This document shows positions 21,490 through 32,900 of a stretch of DNA of 64,000 bases, piece after piece. Under the pieces are notes generated by a model. It was not told where the DNA came from and searched no databases. It saw nothing but the letters and a program-made list of their open reading frames with translations. Origin of the DNA: Sipunculus nudus. Lineage: Eukaryota; Annelida; Sipuncula; Golfingiida; Sipunculidae. Location of the stretch: NCBI GenBank assembly GCA_026874595.1, contig CM049320.1, forward strand, positions 12,961,488 to 13,025,487. The letters are read 5' to 3'. The translations under genes were made by a program, and so were the position numbers. Numbering within the stretch: position 1 is the first letter of the stretch; the number at the start of each line of letters is the position of its first letter.

Positions 21490-22175
21490 GTGAATAAGTT
21501 CAAATTGTTTGGTAAGAGGGAGGACTCTGAAGCAATCGTTGAACGATTCAGTTTGTGCATGCTTGCAAGTGATGTTACGGACGAGAGAAAAATTGTGCAT
21601 TCATGTATGGCTAGTTTGGGAGATGACCATTATAAAGTTGCATGTGGCCTTTTTGCACCTGAAAAATTGAATAAGAATACTTTCAAATAAATTATTGATA
21701 AACTTGTTGATCACTTAAATCCTGTACCGAATATGATAACTGCACGTTGTGTATTTTACAGATGTGTACACAGACCTGACCAAGACATTAACTCTTTCAT
21801 CTTTCATTAGCCGAGGACTGTAAATATGGAGACCATCTCATTATGTGGTTACATGACACGTTTGTGGCTAGCGTTAAACGTGGAGCAATACGCATTGATT
21901 ATTACATGAGAAAGAAGATATGAATATTGCAATAAGTTAGCCACTGCCTATGAAACTGCTCCTAGGGAAGCAAAGGCAATGCAGCTGAGTTCAGGCAGTA
22001 CAGTAAATGCTGTTCACACAAAACAGAGAAGAAAACATGAAACATCTGGTCAAGGGTTTTCAGGTAAAAGACCTCACACTTGCATTTGTTGTACATGTCC
22101 TAAGCATAAAGCTGAAAATTGTCCGTGTCGTACTTAAAACTTGCAATGCTTGTGAAAAAGTGGGCACATAAGGAA
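21490..22175 (+). pseudogene. Ty3/gypsy gag relic
   Basis: Broken plus-strand frames resemble the gag of invertebrate Ty3/gypsy elements. Successive pieces read VERFSLCMLASDVTDERKIV, LGDDHYKVACGLFAPEK and a 'VDHLNPVPN' block. They are followed by a decayed cysteine/histidine zinc-knuckle region at about 22,075-22,180. At least three stops and frameshifts separate them. The element is cut off by repeat sequence near 22,370. Neither LTR was recognised. Confidence 0.65.
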
Positions 22176-22189
22176 AGCTTGTCTTAGCA

Positions 22190-22212
22190 CACACACACAC
22201 ACACACACAAAA
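22190..22212. repeat. (AC)n microsatellite
   Basis: About 11 AC units. Confidence 0.9.
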
Positions 22213-22369
22213 AAGAAAGACCAACTAACAGTAGAGAAGTACTACTACTACAGCAATTAAAAAATGCCGTATTCATCTTCGAAAGACAAAAAATGTCAAA
22301 CGAAGGTCTACAGAGAGATTAGAGTAGATGGTAAAGTGCTTAAATTTGAAGCCATACCCACAGTACCCC

Positions 22370-22490
22370 CCTCCTTTAAATAGATCATGAGTAAAGGTCA
22401 TGTATCAGAAGTATAAAATTCTATATAAGATCGACACTCGCCTCTTGTATGACCTGCTTTACATGCAAACATTCTTAATTCACTGAAGTT
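22370..22490 (-). pseudogene. EGF-like exon relic 4 with flanking intron sequence
   Basis: It matches 11,320-11,440 and 15,120-15,245 (tagatcatgagtaaaggtca...). It keeps ACKAGHTRGECRS on the minus strand. It abuts the gypsy relic on its left. Confidence 0.55.
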
Positions 22491-22589
22491 AATAAATATA
22501 TAATAAATATGTGATATTAATTAAAAGATTAGAGGATTAGAGCTTACGATTTGTCACTTGTTAACGGGTGGATAGGGGGGAGGACGGAA

Positions 22590-22725
22590 GACGGACAAAG
22601 CGCCAATCCTATACCTAAGTTGACTTTCATTCAGCTGAACTAATAAAAAATAGAATCTTTTTAATAATGTTCCAGGGGTGACCCTGTGTTTAACTGTTTA
22701 TTAATTAATAAGTATCTCTTCACTT
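22590..22725. repeat. Dispersed repeat R4, copy 2
   Basis: Matches 10,548-10,665. Confidence 0.6.
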
Positions 22726-22759
22726 TATCGGATATATCATCTCCGGACAAGCTGAATTT

Positions 22760-23690
22760 GTGAGTTGACCACAGTGACATTTGGAGACAAACCTAGGCCA
22801 ACGTGCGCAGCAATCGCACTTCGACAGGTTCAGATCATGCCACGGTAAGCACCGAAGTGAAAGGTGTTATTCAGAATCAGTTTTATGTGGACCATTTGAT
22901 TGAGTAATAAAGATCTGCTGAAGATGCAGCATAGTTGAAAGGTGATCTTACCAATGACCAAAAACTTCCGAATCCGGAAGTGCCTGTCAAATTGCAAACA
23001 TATTTGTGATATGGACTATTACCCTTCTGGTGGTGTTGCAGTTGTAATAGACGCACAGTGGGATTTGAAAGACGATACACTTGCTGTCAGAGAAATAAAA
23101 ATAGATAATTTCATATCGGCAAAGAGTAACATTCTAAGAATGATTTCTTCGTATTATAATATATTTGGTACTGTATTCTCTCAGGAATGCTGATCAAACC
23201 TTAAGTATTGCTCTAAAAGTTGGGGATGTTCGACATGACTGGGATACACCAATATCTCCAGATAGCAACCTGCACAGTATGCTTGAGTCTATTAAAACTT
23301 ATCTGCATGGTGTTCACAGTGTCAGAATTCGTCGATATCTTATACATGAAAGGGACTACAACAATGCAACTCTCCCGAATCATTCACCGCATGCAGGACG
23401 CCATTGAAAATGGAATTTGGCTGAGATGGTCCGAGGACGAAAACAAGCCAAGTGAGCTGACATATATCAGTTCACGTGCTCGCCTTACTATATTGAAACA
23501 GCAAAGTACGCCGAGAAAAGAACTGAAGGCAATTATTTTGCTATATCATCTCATGATGACAGTAGAGAATGCGTAGCGAATTGAGATTACTTACAAGAAG
23601 ATGTGGACAGACAGCATGACCGTCATTAGCTGGTTGAGAGGTCATTCGAAATCGGTCCGATTTGGTCAAATGTCATGGCCAAACATGCTT
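22760..23690 (+). pseudogene. BEL/Pao retrotransposon pol relic
   Basis: Plus-strand pieces in shifting frames follow the BEL/Pao pol order. First come VTFGDKP and a QFYVDHL variant of the reverse-transcriptase YVDD box, then NFRIRKCLSN. Next are QWDLKDDTLAV and ISSYYNIFG (usual SS.YDPLG), DWDTPIS, TPRKELKAIIL and finally YKKMWTDSMTVISWL of the RNase H region. Several stops and frameshifts are present and no gag, integrase or LTR was found. It is an old dead copy, unrelated to the gypsy gag relic just upstream. Confidence 0.75.
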
Positions 23691-23774
23691 TAATACGTAA
23701 CCAACTGCAGGGGTTACGTGTTTTCCGTGCATGGTAGCCTCCACGCAATTAAGAAACCACGAAAACTCACTCAA

Positions 23775-23930
23775 AATGAAATGAACATTAAAAATGATGT
23801 ATTCTCATATCGGCGAGGTCACTGCGTGGACAAAAACCTTTCAAATGAGGTGTAGCACAGTGTTATACGCAACGCGGTTTTAGAGAACATTGCAAACAAA
23901 GGTGGATTTCTACTTCCTTTTATAAGTAAT

Positions 23931-23933
<3 letters not shown>
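23775..23933. repeat. Dispersed repeat ending in (TA)n, copy 2
   Basis: Homologous to 1160-1313 and likewise ends at a (TA)n tract. Confidence 0.6.

Positions 23934-23995
<62 letters not shown>
23934..23995. repeat. (TA)n microsatellite
   Basis: About 62 bp between the end of one repeat and the start of the pogo-like element. Confidence 0.95.
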
Positions 23996-23998
<3 letters not shown>

Positions 23999-24818
23999 TA
24001 GAGCGCCGTTTTTCGGAAAGCGTCGGGGGACAAGCTTTTTGTTCGTGAAAACGAACATTCGGAAATGCGGACAAGTGTCTAGCGGCTAGTTAGTACGAAG
24101 TAAATGATTGACTTATTGTCATTTTACCCGAGGAACACGGTGTTTCTTTCGATATTCGTAACTGACGACCTGGACTTATAAAAGATATTGGATTATGCTC
24201 AATTTTGGATAATTGCTGAGTATAATTGGCAAAGATCAGTCTAACCTGCTTTAAGGAAATGTGCTTGCTATTTTTTTCACCAAATTCACTGGAGGGAAAG
24301 GTCAAATGACATCACCAAGGAACACGGTGTTTCTAATCAATTTACGTAATTGAAGACCGGCACATATAAAAGCTGCTCAAGCACAAACGTTTAATAAATT
24401 ATACCTCACCAATGCTCATGCGAGTAAACTGCTCAGTTAATTGGCATGACATCCTGTCACCAGCCGACGAGCTCTGCTTGCTTGAGTACAAACGAGGTGA
24501 GGTTGAAAACACACAAGTGCTCTGGGATAAACTGCTCAATCGCTTACTAGGGGTACAGGGGGCCGAGCGTTGCGGGGCCAGCTGTAGTTTTCACATTTTT
24601 GCCCCGGTGACAACATCGGCCCAGGACTAATTAATTAGGGTCACCACTGGGCTATACACATGACTGCAGGCCTTATGACCCGTATTAACAATACTCATTT
24701 TAGGTATTTACATACTTGAAATATATTTCGGAAATACGAATAAATTTTCGGTTCCCCATTTAAATTTTTGGAAAAACGAATTTTCGGAAATTTGGCATTC
24801 GAAAATACGCCGCTCCAC

Positions 24819-24820
<2 letters not shown>
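23996..24820. mobile_element. pogo/Tigger-like non-autonomous DNA transposon
   Basis: The left end CAGTAGAGCGCCGTTTTTCG and the inverted right end CCGTGGAGCGGCGTATTTTC form imperfect terminal repeats. Both are flanked by TA, the target of the Tc1/mariner superfamily. The CGGAAA..CGAA..TTCGG wording near the ends is typical of Tigger/pogo derivatives. The interior (0.8 kb) has no transposase. It holds a direct repeat around gaggaacacggtgtttct at 24,131 and 24,319. Confidence 0.65.
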
Positions 24821-24880
<60 letters not shown>

Positions 24881-24936
24881 GTGGAGCGGCGTATTTTCGA
24901 ATGCCAAATTTCCGAAAATTCGTTTTTCCAAAAATT
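24763..24936. repeat. Perfect 58-bp-arm palindrome around (TA)29
   Basis: Left arm 24,763-24,820 is the right end of the pogo-like element. Right arm 24,879-24,936 is its exact reverse complement. The spacer 24,821-24,878 is pure TA and therefore also self-complementary, giving a 174-bp perfect cruciform-capable sequence. Confidence 0.93.
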
Positions 24937-25029
24937 ATATATATATATATATGTTGTAGTTTGTTGTGTTATTACAGTATCTCCTAATATCTACTGTGGT
25001 GCAACTGTAGTTCGATTAATAATATAGTT

Positions 25030-25524
25030 ATTATAAAAATATATAATCTTTTGTATTTTCATAATAATTTAATGGTAATATTAATCTTAATAATTTAATG
25101 ATTAAAACAAATATTAATTTGAGCAAATCCCACAGTTTTGCAAAAATTCATTCATATTGATTTAAAAAATATCATTAACAGAAACATAGCATGCCACGCG
25201 GAGGGAGTTTCTTACGATAATAATGGTAGGTAACAAGTACTCAATCATACAGTTTGAAGGTGAATATAATTTTTCAGATTTACCATTTTTTATCTAACGT
25301 TTGAAATACCCAAGGAAGTTGCTTTCAGAAAAACATAAAAGAAACAAAATCTGAATAAAATACGTCGAAAAATTTTGTCGTTTCTTGAGTAAACGTGGTG
25401 GGTTGTGACATTCTGTATAGTTTATTCTTATAGCACAATATTGATATTTATTTGGGCTGAAATAATTTATTCACTATGATTCCTCAAGCTGAGGGCTGGT
25501 GACATGTTGATCCTTTGCTCTTAC
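25030..25524. other. Diverged third copy of the signal-peptide/FTP intron
   Basis: Similar in order to 13,430-14,200 (for example atatcattaacagaa.catagc and ggctgaa.taattta). This extends the duplication history beyond the recent tandem pair. The FTP exons expected to follow are absent. Their place is taken by the pogo-like element and TA palindrome. Confidence 0.55.
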
Positions 25525-25603
25525 CTTGCTCTTTGCACAAGTTCTGTGATGCTGTGATGCTTAATAAGCCCAGCAGGATATAGAACATCAGCATCTTCCT
25601 CAT
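25525..25603 (-). CDS. Signal-peptide first exon of FTP/EGF receptor family
   Basis: Minus strand ATG at 25,603 gives 26 codons and then donor G|GTAAGAGC, phase 1. It begins MRKMLMFYILLGLLSITASQ, with a short basic n-region, a hydrophobic core and a TAS-Q cleavage site, followed by NLCKEQ. The phase-1 donor fits every FTP and EGF exon downstream on this strand. Two decayed copies lie at 14.2 and 18.3 kb, immediately upstream of the FTP exons. That links this exon type to the lectin family. Which exon it now splices to cannot be read from the sequence. Confidence 0.65.
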
Positions 25604-25639
25604 CAAACAGATCACGTCATCAGATAGAGCGTGCGACGT

Positions 25640-27000
25640 AATGCTTCTTTTAGCGACCAACGAGAATCCTGTTTAAAAAACAAATGTAATAAAACAAATA
25701 TCCACGTAGTTTGGAAAAAAACAAACAAAATAATACTTAACTGATTCAATTATTGTGTGTTATTTTTATGCTACACTTAAAATAAATTTTAATTATTATA
25801 TCACACTATTTAATTATTATGAAAAGACATTTTAATTTCATCGCATTCTTACAAACGTCCAATAGTATTTTCTGTTAGGTTGTCAATTTTAGGTTTACAA
25901 AAATGTATTGCACCGTCTATATGCAATTTTTTTTACCGGCATCGGATCAAAACCTAAATTTTACAGGATATGTTATACTTTAAGTATTGAAGATGGCACA
26001 ATAAGTAACAATCAGTTGAATATATTAATTCATGACTATGGAATTTAAATAAATATATCAGTGGCGGGTCCAGAAACTCGAGAACAGGGGTGCGCGCTTA
26101 TACTGATAGGTATTTTGAAAATTTTTACATAGAAGTTCTTAAATTGACATTAATGTTTTGGGCTATAAATTTAATATATATTTATCTTTTTAATATATAT
26201 ATATATATATATATTTATAAATATATAAACCATGTATATAAATTATTACTACATAATACATATCAGCCTATGAAAATAATATTTTTTCAATGATGACCAA
26301 TGTTTTAATTTAGATTAATTGCAGGTGGGGGGGGGGGGGAGGGGATGAATGGAAGGGGTATCCCTCAACTGGGAAAATATTTGAATATGCAATGTAAAGA
26401 GGACATTGTGGGGTACTTTTCACAAAAAAATGAGGATTTTCTTTTTTTTAGAAACTGGACACTATATCCTAACAGAGCAAATTACACAGCTGTTTATTTT
26501 TTCCTCAAACGATGAATCTAAAAATAATAAACGTTGTTTATCTTAAATAAAATCTAATTGTCCATTTACAAAAAGAAATATGAAAAATCAAATATATCAC
26601 GAAAATTAGGAACAGGAGGCGCGAGCCTAGGGGGACAGTTCTAGATCCGCGACTGTATATGTTGACAAAGAAGACGAAATAATTAACATGAAAATTTCAT
26701 TTGAAGCTTGCACGAGTTTTTTTTTGTAAGAAATCGGATGACCATACGGAAATATTGTTTTCTATTCCTTGCTTTGATAACAAGGCCAAGCTAAAAAAAA
26801 ACGTTTTTTTCTACCGATTCGTGATTTTGTTTGTTTTTGCAAATGAGGATCAGGTTCCAAATATGCGCTGTTGTCTCGATTCCTTAAACGAATTCCTTAG
26901 GTATGAAAAATATTATATTTGTTGATTATGTGAACCATTTCCATAGTAGAAGCATATTAATTGTAACCATTATTGACATTTATGAATATTACCTGGTAAG
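25640..27000. other. No gene recognised
   Basis: Very AT-rich, with a (TA) tract at 26,191-26,225 and a poly-G run near 26,328. Upstream region of the signal-peptide exon. No clear promoter motif stands out. Confidence 0.4.
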
Positions 27001-27429
27001 CTTGCAAAATTTAACGTAGTGTGTCACGATCAGTCAAACAGCAAACTTTTAGAAATATGCATTCTGACGAATGTGGGGTACTCCGCACCTCGTGTTTTCA
27101 TTCACCATATTACACATACCTCCAGGTTCATTGGTGCACATGTTCTGCAACAAGTGTTTGCATTCGCTTATTTGGCTCATATTCCCATATTTATTCGGGC
27201 ATAAGTGACTGCTCATTGGTGAGTATTTCTTCCTGGATCCGGATCATGCGCGAAACCAATACCAAAATATAATCGAATCTCCATTGGCCCTTCCCGGCGG
27301 TGCCCTCAAAATTTAATGGGAATAGGTTCGTGGTGGTGTGAGGTATGTCGTGAACAAACACACACACAAACACACAGGAACGGGAATGAACGCATATCCT
27401 CCTGGCGGAAACAGAAAACCAAAGGAAGT

Positions 27430-27760
27430 TTAATGTGATTGGCTTCTGTGGCTCAGGGGTAGAACACAGGACTCAAAGCCGGGAGGTCATGAGTTCGAAT
27501 CCCAGCTGAGGCGGTGAGTTTTTTCACGGTCGGCCCCCACCCAGGGTGAGTGCTCTGCAGGCTTAACGGGAAGGCCGTGCCCAACGGCCGTGTTTCACTC
27601 ACAAACGAGATTTCCCTTTCGGGGGTTCCACGGTGGAATGACCAAGCAATCGGGCCAATAACGCACCAGGAACCCGCAGGTGCAGTAGTCACTTGGCCTG
27701 GTTGACACCAGGTATAAACATGAGAGGAAGCGTGTGATACTGCCCTGTCACGTAGTCCGA
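27430..27760 (+). mobile_element. tRNA-derived SINE
   Basis: It starts with a Pol III A box (tggctcaggggtag) and has a B box (gagttcgaatccc) 45-50 bp later, in tRNA-like arrangement. A non-tRNA body follows (cacccagggtgagtgctctgcaggc; ccctttcggggg). A degenerate relative lies at 4,105-4,370. Confidence 0.75.
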
Positions 27761-28014
27761 AACCGAAACGGATTTTTGCAAACGTAGTTAAGTAAGTATT
27801 TTAAAATGGAGGCGGTCACGTCCACCAAAAATGTTTAAATAAGGAAGTTTTATGTTATTTTGCTAGGCCATAACATCACTAGGAAATATATGGAAATTAC
27901 ATAGAAGCCCACGTAATCAGTCATAGGTCCCTTTTATGAGCAGATGAATGCACCTATGAATATATCGGTCATGCCGAGTGACAACTGATGTTTTTGTTTG
28001 ACGGTGGAGGTAGA

Positions 28015-28015
<1 letters not shown>

Positions 28016-28046
<31 letters not shown>
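28016..28046. repeat. (AAT)n microsatellite at LINE 3' end
   Basis: About ten AAT units, seen as ATT on the minus strand. This is where CR1/L2-type elements typically carry a short tandem tail. Confidence 0.9.
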
Positions 28047-28047
<1 letters not shown>

Positions 28048-28930
28048 TATAATATATTTTATTTATAAAGCGCCAATTCAACAAAATAGTTATAAAAAGA
28101 GCTTTACAAGACACAAAGCACAGTTTTACTAAAACATAAATTGAAAATTCCTAAAAAGGAAAACCCTGATTTCTAAGAACTACCAAAAGCTTATTTAAGA
28201 TTTCTTTAAACAGAAGCTAAAGATGGGGAAAATCTGATTGAGTGCGGAAGTTCATTCCACAACGTTGGTGACCCAGCTGAGAAAGCTCTCGAACGACACA
28301 TCTCACTTCGTGCTTTAGGAATCACTAAAAGCTCTTGGTCAGATGACCTAAGCTGCCTGACTGGAACATAAAAGTTAAGAGGTTCCTAATGTAAAAAGGC
28401 GATTGACAATTTATTGCATTGTATACAAATAATAAAATTTTAAAATCAATTCACTGTCGTACCGGCAGCCAATGGAGTTTTTTTTAAATATTGGTGTAAT
28501 ATGGTGGGGCTTTTTGGCACCAGTTACAAGCCTAGCAGCTGCATTCTGCACTCTCTGTAGCCGGCCCTGTAACTTGCTAGGAAGACCACATAGCAAAGAG
28601 TTGGAACAGTCAATCCTTGAACTGATGAACGCATGATTGAATGTTATTAGTGAATCTTGAGTTAAGAAACCCTTTATCCTAGCTATATTACGCAGGTGGT
28701 AAAAAGCCAAACTACAAATATTATTTACATGCTTGTCAAGGCAAAGCCCTTGGTCAAACACTACCCAAAGGTTTCTAGCACTGTTTGTTGGAACAACTAC
28801 AGAGTCAAATATTTTAAGAGTTTTCAACTGTATTTTGACCTTTGCTGGTTCGTACCGATAATCAGAACCTCATTTTTATCAGCATTGAGTTTAAGCAGAT
28901 TCTGACACATCCAAACACTATATCATGCAA
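28047..28930 (-). pseudogene. CR1/L2-like LINE, 3' end of reverse transcriptase ORF
   Basis: Minus-strand frames match the thumb/C-terminal part of CR1/L2/jockey-type reverse transcriptase. In order they read LLKLNADKNEV, then CLDKHVNNICSLAFYHLRNI and FISSRIDCSNSLLCGLPSKL. These are followed by VQNAAARLVTGAKKPHHITP and, after a frameshift, SFSAGSPTLWNELP-like residues near 28,250. It has the usual 5' truncation, ends in (ATT)n at 28,016, and carries stops and frameshifts. It is a dead insertion. Confidence 0.8.
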
Positions 28931-29079
28931 GCATGTTTCAATGATAGAAATAGGAAAATTGTGCTGGAAAATTGTGCCTCTCCTCTGTTTGTTGCTTATC
29001 AGGTTCACGGCAAAGCCGAATAATCGAATATACTTTTGGTATATGAGCGATTGTTTGGACTTGGACAGGGACCGAGACG

Positions 29080-30051
29080 GGCAGATTATACATCATGTCA
29101 TGTTCCGGGTTACAAACCACAAACGATTTTAATCCATCTAAGGCCTCATGGTTTAAATAAAACTATACCTCTATACATATTTAGAATGTAGTCATGTACG
29201 TAATCCAAATATTTACACGCACCATGGACATAACACTTTATAGGTCAGCTACACACACAAACACACACATATATAAGTACCGTTAGCCGTCTGTGACGAA
29301 AATCGGAGGTATTCACTCGCCTTCGGTGGGATGAAAATACACCTAATAAGCTGATACAACTGCTTTATTTTACTGTTTCAAATAATAAAATTGAAAAGAA
29401 TTAAAATGAGAAAAAAGTCGCCAGTCACCAGCAATCATTATCAATGGGCGGTGAAAGAATCATAGCAATTGGCAATCGATGCATCATTAATATTGAGATT
29501 GTATAAAATTTTTAATTATTCTGGGGTGTACAAACATGACCTGTTAACGGACGACTGGGCGGCCGGCCGGAAGACAGCAAAAGCAAGATACCTTAGATGA
29601 CTAACAATCATCTGAGCTAAAAAGTGTTCACCGACATGCATCATGAATTTATTTAGCGAGCTAGAGCGTACATCGCTATTTAATAACACACATTTGTACC
29701 ACCTAGAAATAGGACTCACATGTCACGAAGCTCATCTGTGGCGGTGAAGAATTAAAAATCTTTGCCTATTCACTTTCTGTGCTTTCTCAGGGTTTTTCAT
29801 CATTGAAATTTTCAGTTTGGTAATTTTCGGAAAATGATTTATATTTTCATGTCATGTTTGATCATAACTAAATGTTGATTCCATTTGTGTACGGTCGTAG
29901 TAATAAACCAAATTGAAAAACATAAATCTTTTCTGTCTTTACTTCTATATCCTATATTTTTCTTTTCTCGGCTTGCCACCCTAATTTCCAGCCTGCATAG
30001 CTAGCTATCTGTCTGTCTGCCTGCCTACTTGCATAGCTCTCCTGTACCTAC
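29080..30051. repeat. Dispersed repeat R1, unit 1 (left part)
   Basis: The start matches 40,970-41,180 (ggcagattatacatcatgtcat... and gtaccgttagccgtct). The part from 29,298 (gaaaatcggaggtattcact) is repeated at 32,128 and 34,457. It ends with a ctgtctgtctgcctgcctac stretch just before the LINE tail. No coding function is apparent. Confidence 0.7.
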
Positions 30052-31665
30052 AACAACGTTTTATTGTAGAAAGGCCTCATGGCCCAAAGTACAAATAACA
30101 TAAGTAATATATAAATATACTCAAGTTTGCCATCGCTTTCAGCTAATAAGTGTTAAATCATGTTAAAAGATATAAATGTCGTAGAATAGAATAGCACTGA
30201 TATATACACATGTAAATATATATATTCACAATTATCAATTATACATAAATTACAGTTTTCAGTGAATTTATTAGTTAAAGTACTAGTTTATGGAATATAA
30301 ATTTCTGAAATGTTTTCCTGTCTTAATCTGTTTACTTGAAATAGATATACACCTAAATCATATTGTATCCTGTGATTCTGTGTTCTAAAAACTGGATAAG
30401 CCCATATTTATTTTGTGGAAAATTCTGTATAAATTATAAAAATTTATTTCTTAAATCTTTATAACTGGAACACTCGAAAATAATGTTGGCCTCATCTTCA
30501 ATTTCATCATTCTCACAAAATTTACAGAGTCTCATATTTACTGGAATATTATTTCTTCTGCCTACTTCAATCTAAAAATCATGGTCATTTAGTCTAAATT
30601 TAGCTAAAACCTGTCTACAGATATATTGGATATTATTTAAGTACCATTCTGGTTCAATGATTATTTTACTTCACTATATATACTGAGTTTGGATTTTTCC
30701 TTTATTTCAGTTAACATCTCTTGCTGTCCGATATTTTTGACCCCTTGGTTAAAACATATCAATGAACATTTTTTCATCACCAATTCCCTGTTCTAATCAT
30801 GCATGACCCAATCCATACCTATTCAATAAATGCTTAATATAACCTGGCCATGTCGGCTTACCCAGTTCATTTAACCGTTTTAAGGCATTATAACAAATAA
30901 AAGGATATCTAGAATTTCCCATATTCAGTATTCGTAATCAAGATTTTAGAGATCTCTTGTAGTACATACAATGGACAGATCTACATATCTACAACATTCA
31001 AGCAGAACTCCTGTATTAACTGTGCTTCTGCTAACACCAAGAATTTCTTTACAAATCTTGATTGCACATTATCTATAATTGGTCTTGATACGAATCCCGA
31101 AATTTTAGATTCATATAATAATGCTGGTGCTACAACTTTATTAAATGTATTCATTGTGATATCAGTAAACATTTTTACCTCATTTAGATTCACATTTTTT
31201 TACCATATTCAGACCCTTCTGTGCTTGAAGTGTTAATAATTTCAGACAAGGATTCCACGACAGTGTAGAAGAAAATATTATTCCAAGATATTTGTATTGG
31301 TTCACATTAGTTAATTGCTTTTCTTTGAAATACCATGTTAATAATTTCAGACAAGGATTCCACGACAATGAAGAAGAAAATATTATTCCCAGATATTTAT
31401 ATTGGTTCACATGAGTTAATTGCTTTCTTTTGAAATGCCATTTTTCATTTTGTTTTATTATACCTGTCCTCTTAAATACTACAGCTTTTGTTTTTTCTGC
31501 ATTTACTAGCATACCCAAATGGTTACAAAAAATTTCTAATATGTTCAATATATTTTGTACGCGACAAACTGAGTCGCCAACAATACATATACCATCTGCA
31601 ATGCTAGAATATTTGTATCCTGGGATTCTTGTGACAGTTGAATTCATGGTAATGTTGCTTGTTTA
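30052..31665 (-). pseudogene. Non-LTR retrotransposon, 3' half, copy 1 (reverse transcriptase C-terminal)
   Basis: Minus strand: a reverse-transcriptase C-terminal part reads ILEIFCNHLGMLVNAEKTKA and KYLGIIFSSSLSWNP. It is followed by LQAQKGLNMV and, nearer the 3' end, a cysteine/histidine C-terminal region. The 3' tail contains a ...TTTGGGCCATGAGGCC... motif and AATAAA-like words before 30,052. The frame carries an unusual in-frame internal duplication of about 35 residues at 31,229-31,440. It is 5' truncated and interrupted by stops, so inactive. Confidence 0.75.
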
Positions 31666-32900
31666 ATCATTCTAAGAACTGTTTAAGATATAATACCTGT
31701 ACCTACCTTCCCAGCTGCCTGCCTGCTTGCGTGCCGTTAAAGGAAAGTGTACACGCATGATCTAAACTCTTACTGGAGTGTCAGTCAGCCGGCAGTCTCG
31801 TCATGGCTTGTTGATTCATATAAGTGAAAACTGGTGTACTTTTTACTTTTTGATTTCAGCGTTTGCAATTGAAACACACAACGACTCATCTGTCATAAGG
31901 TGTTGGTCTGTTAAATGTTGTACTGGTAGTTTGCAGCCAAAATAAATGTGTGGCCTTTAAGGTTATTCTTATGAAATGATACAATACCTGTTAACTCAAG
32001 CATTTCTGTAGTATTTGGGCCACCTATATGTAGTCCTAAAAGCAAGTAACCCACTGGTCATTTCGCTCAGCCAAAGGAGGTGCAGATTTAGGTTGTGATA
32101 CCAGATGCATTTATGGGTTTATCTGACAAGAAAATCGGAGGTATTCACTCGCCTTCGGTGGGATGAAAATACACCTTATAAGCTGATACAACTGCTTTAT
32201 TTTACTGTTTCAATTAATAAAATTGAAATGTATTGAAATGAGAAAAAAGTGCAGGTGGACCCACCAGTCACCAGCAACCAATATCAATGGGCGGTGAAAG
32301 AATCATTTCAATTGGCAATCGATGCATCAATAATAATGAGTTAGTGGGGCAATTGTATCAAATTTTTTAATTATTCTGGGGTGTACAAACATGACCTGTA
32401 ACGGACGACTGGGCGGCCGGCCGGACGACAGTAAAAGCAAGATACCTTAGATGACTAACAATCATCTGAGCTAAAAAGTGTTCACCGACATGCATCATGA
32501 ATTCATTTAGCGAGCTAGAGCGTACATCGCTATTTAATAACACACATTTGTACCACCTAGAAGTAGGACTCACATGTCACGAAGCTCATCTGTGGCGGTG
32601 AAGAATTAAAAATCTTTGCCTATTCACTTTCTGTGCATTCTCGGGGTTTTTCATCATTGAAATTTTCAGTTTGGTAATTTTCGGAAATGATTTATATTTT
32701 CATGTCATGTTTGATCATAACTAAATGTTGATTCCATTTGTGTACGGGCGTAGTAATGAACCAAATTGAAAAACATAAATCTTTTCTGTCTTTACTTCTA
32801 TATCCTATATTTTTCTTTTCTCGGCTTGCCACCCTAATTTCCAGCCTTCGTGGCTAGCTATCTGTCTGTCTGCCTGCCTACTTGCATAGCTCTCCTGTAC
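30572..32900. repeat. 2,329-bp tandem duplication, copy 1
   Basis: It is repeated at 32,901-35,229 with no difference noticed in the stretches compared. The junction at 32,900 joins ...ctcctgtac to ctaaaaatcatgg. The three bases CTA are shared by both edges (microhomology). Confidence 0.93.

Noticed and set aside
21490-23690. One single retroelement spanning gag to pol
   Set aside because: The gag-like part resembles Ty3/gypsy and the pol part BEL/Pao. They are separated by EGF-exon relic and R4 repeat sequence, so they are two independent dead insertions.
27440-27510. tRNA gene
   Set aside because: A and B boxes are present, but the stems do not pair well and a SINE body follows directly. 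It is a tRNA-derived SINE head, not a tRNA gene.
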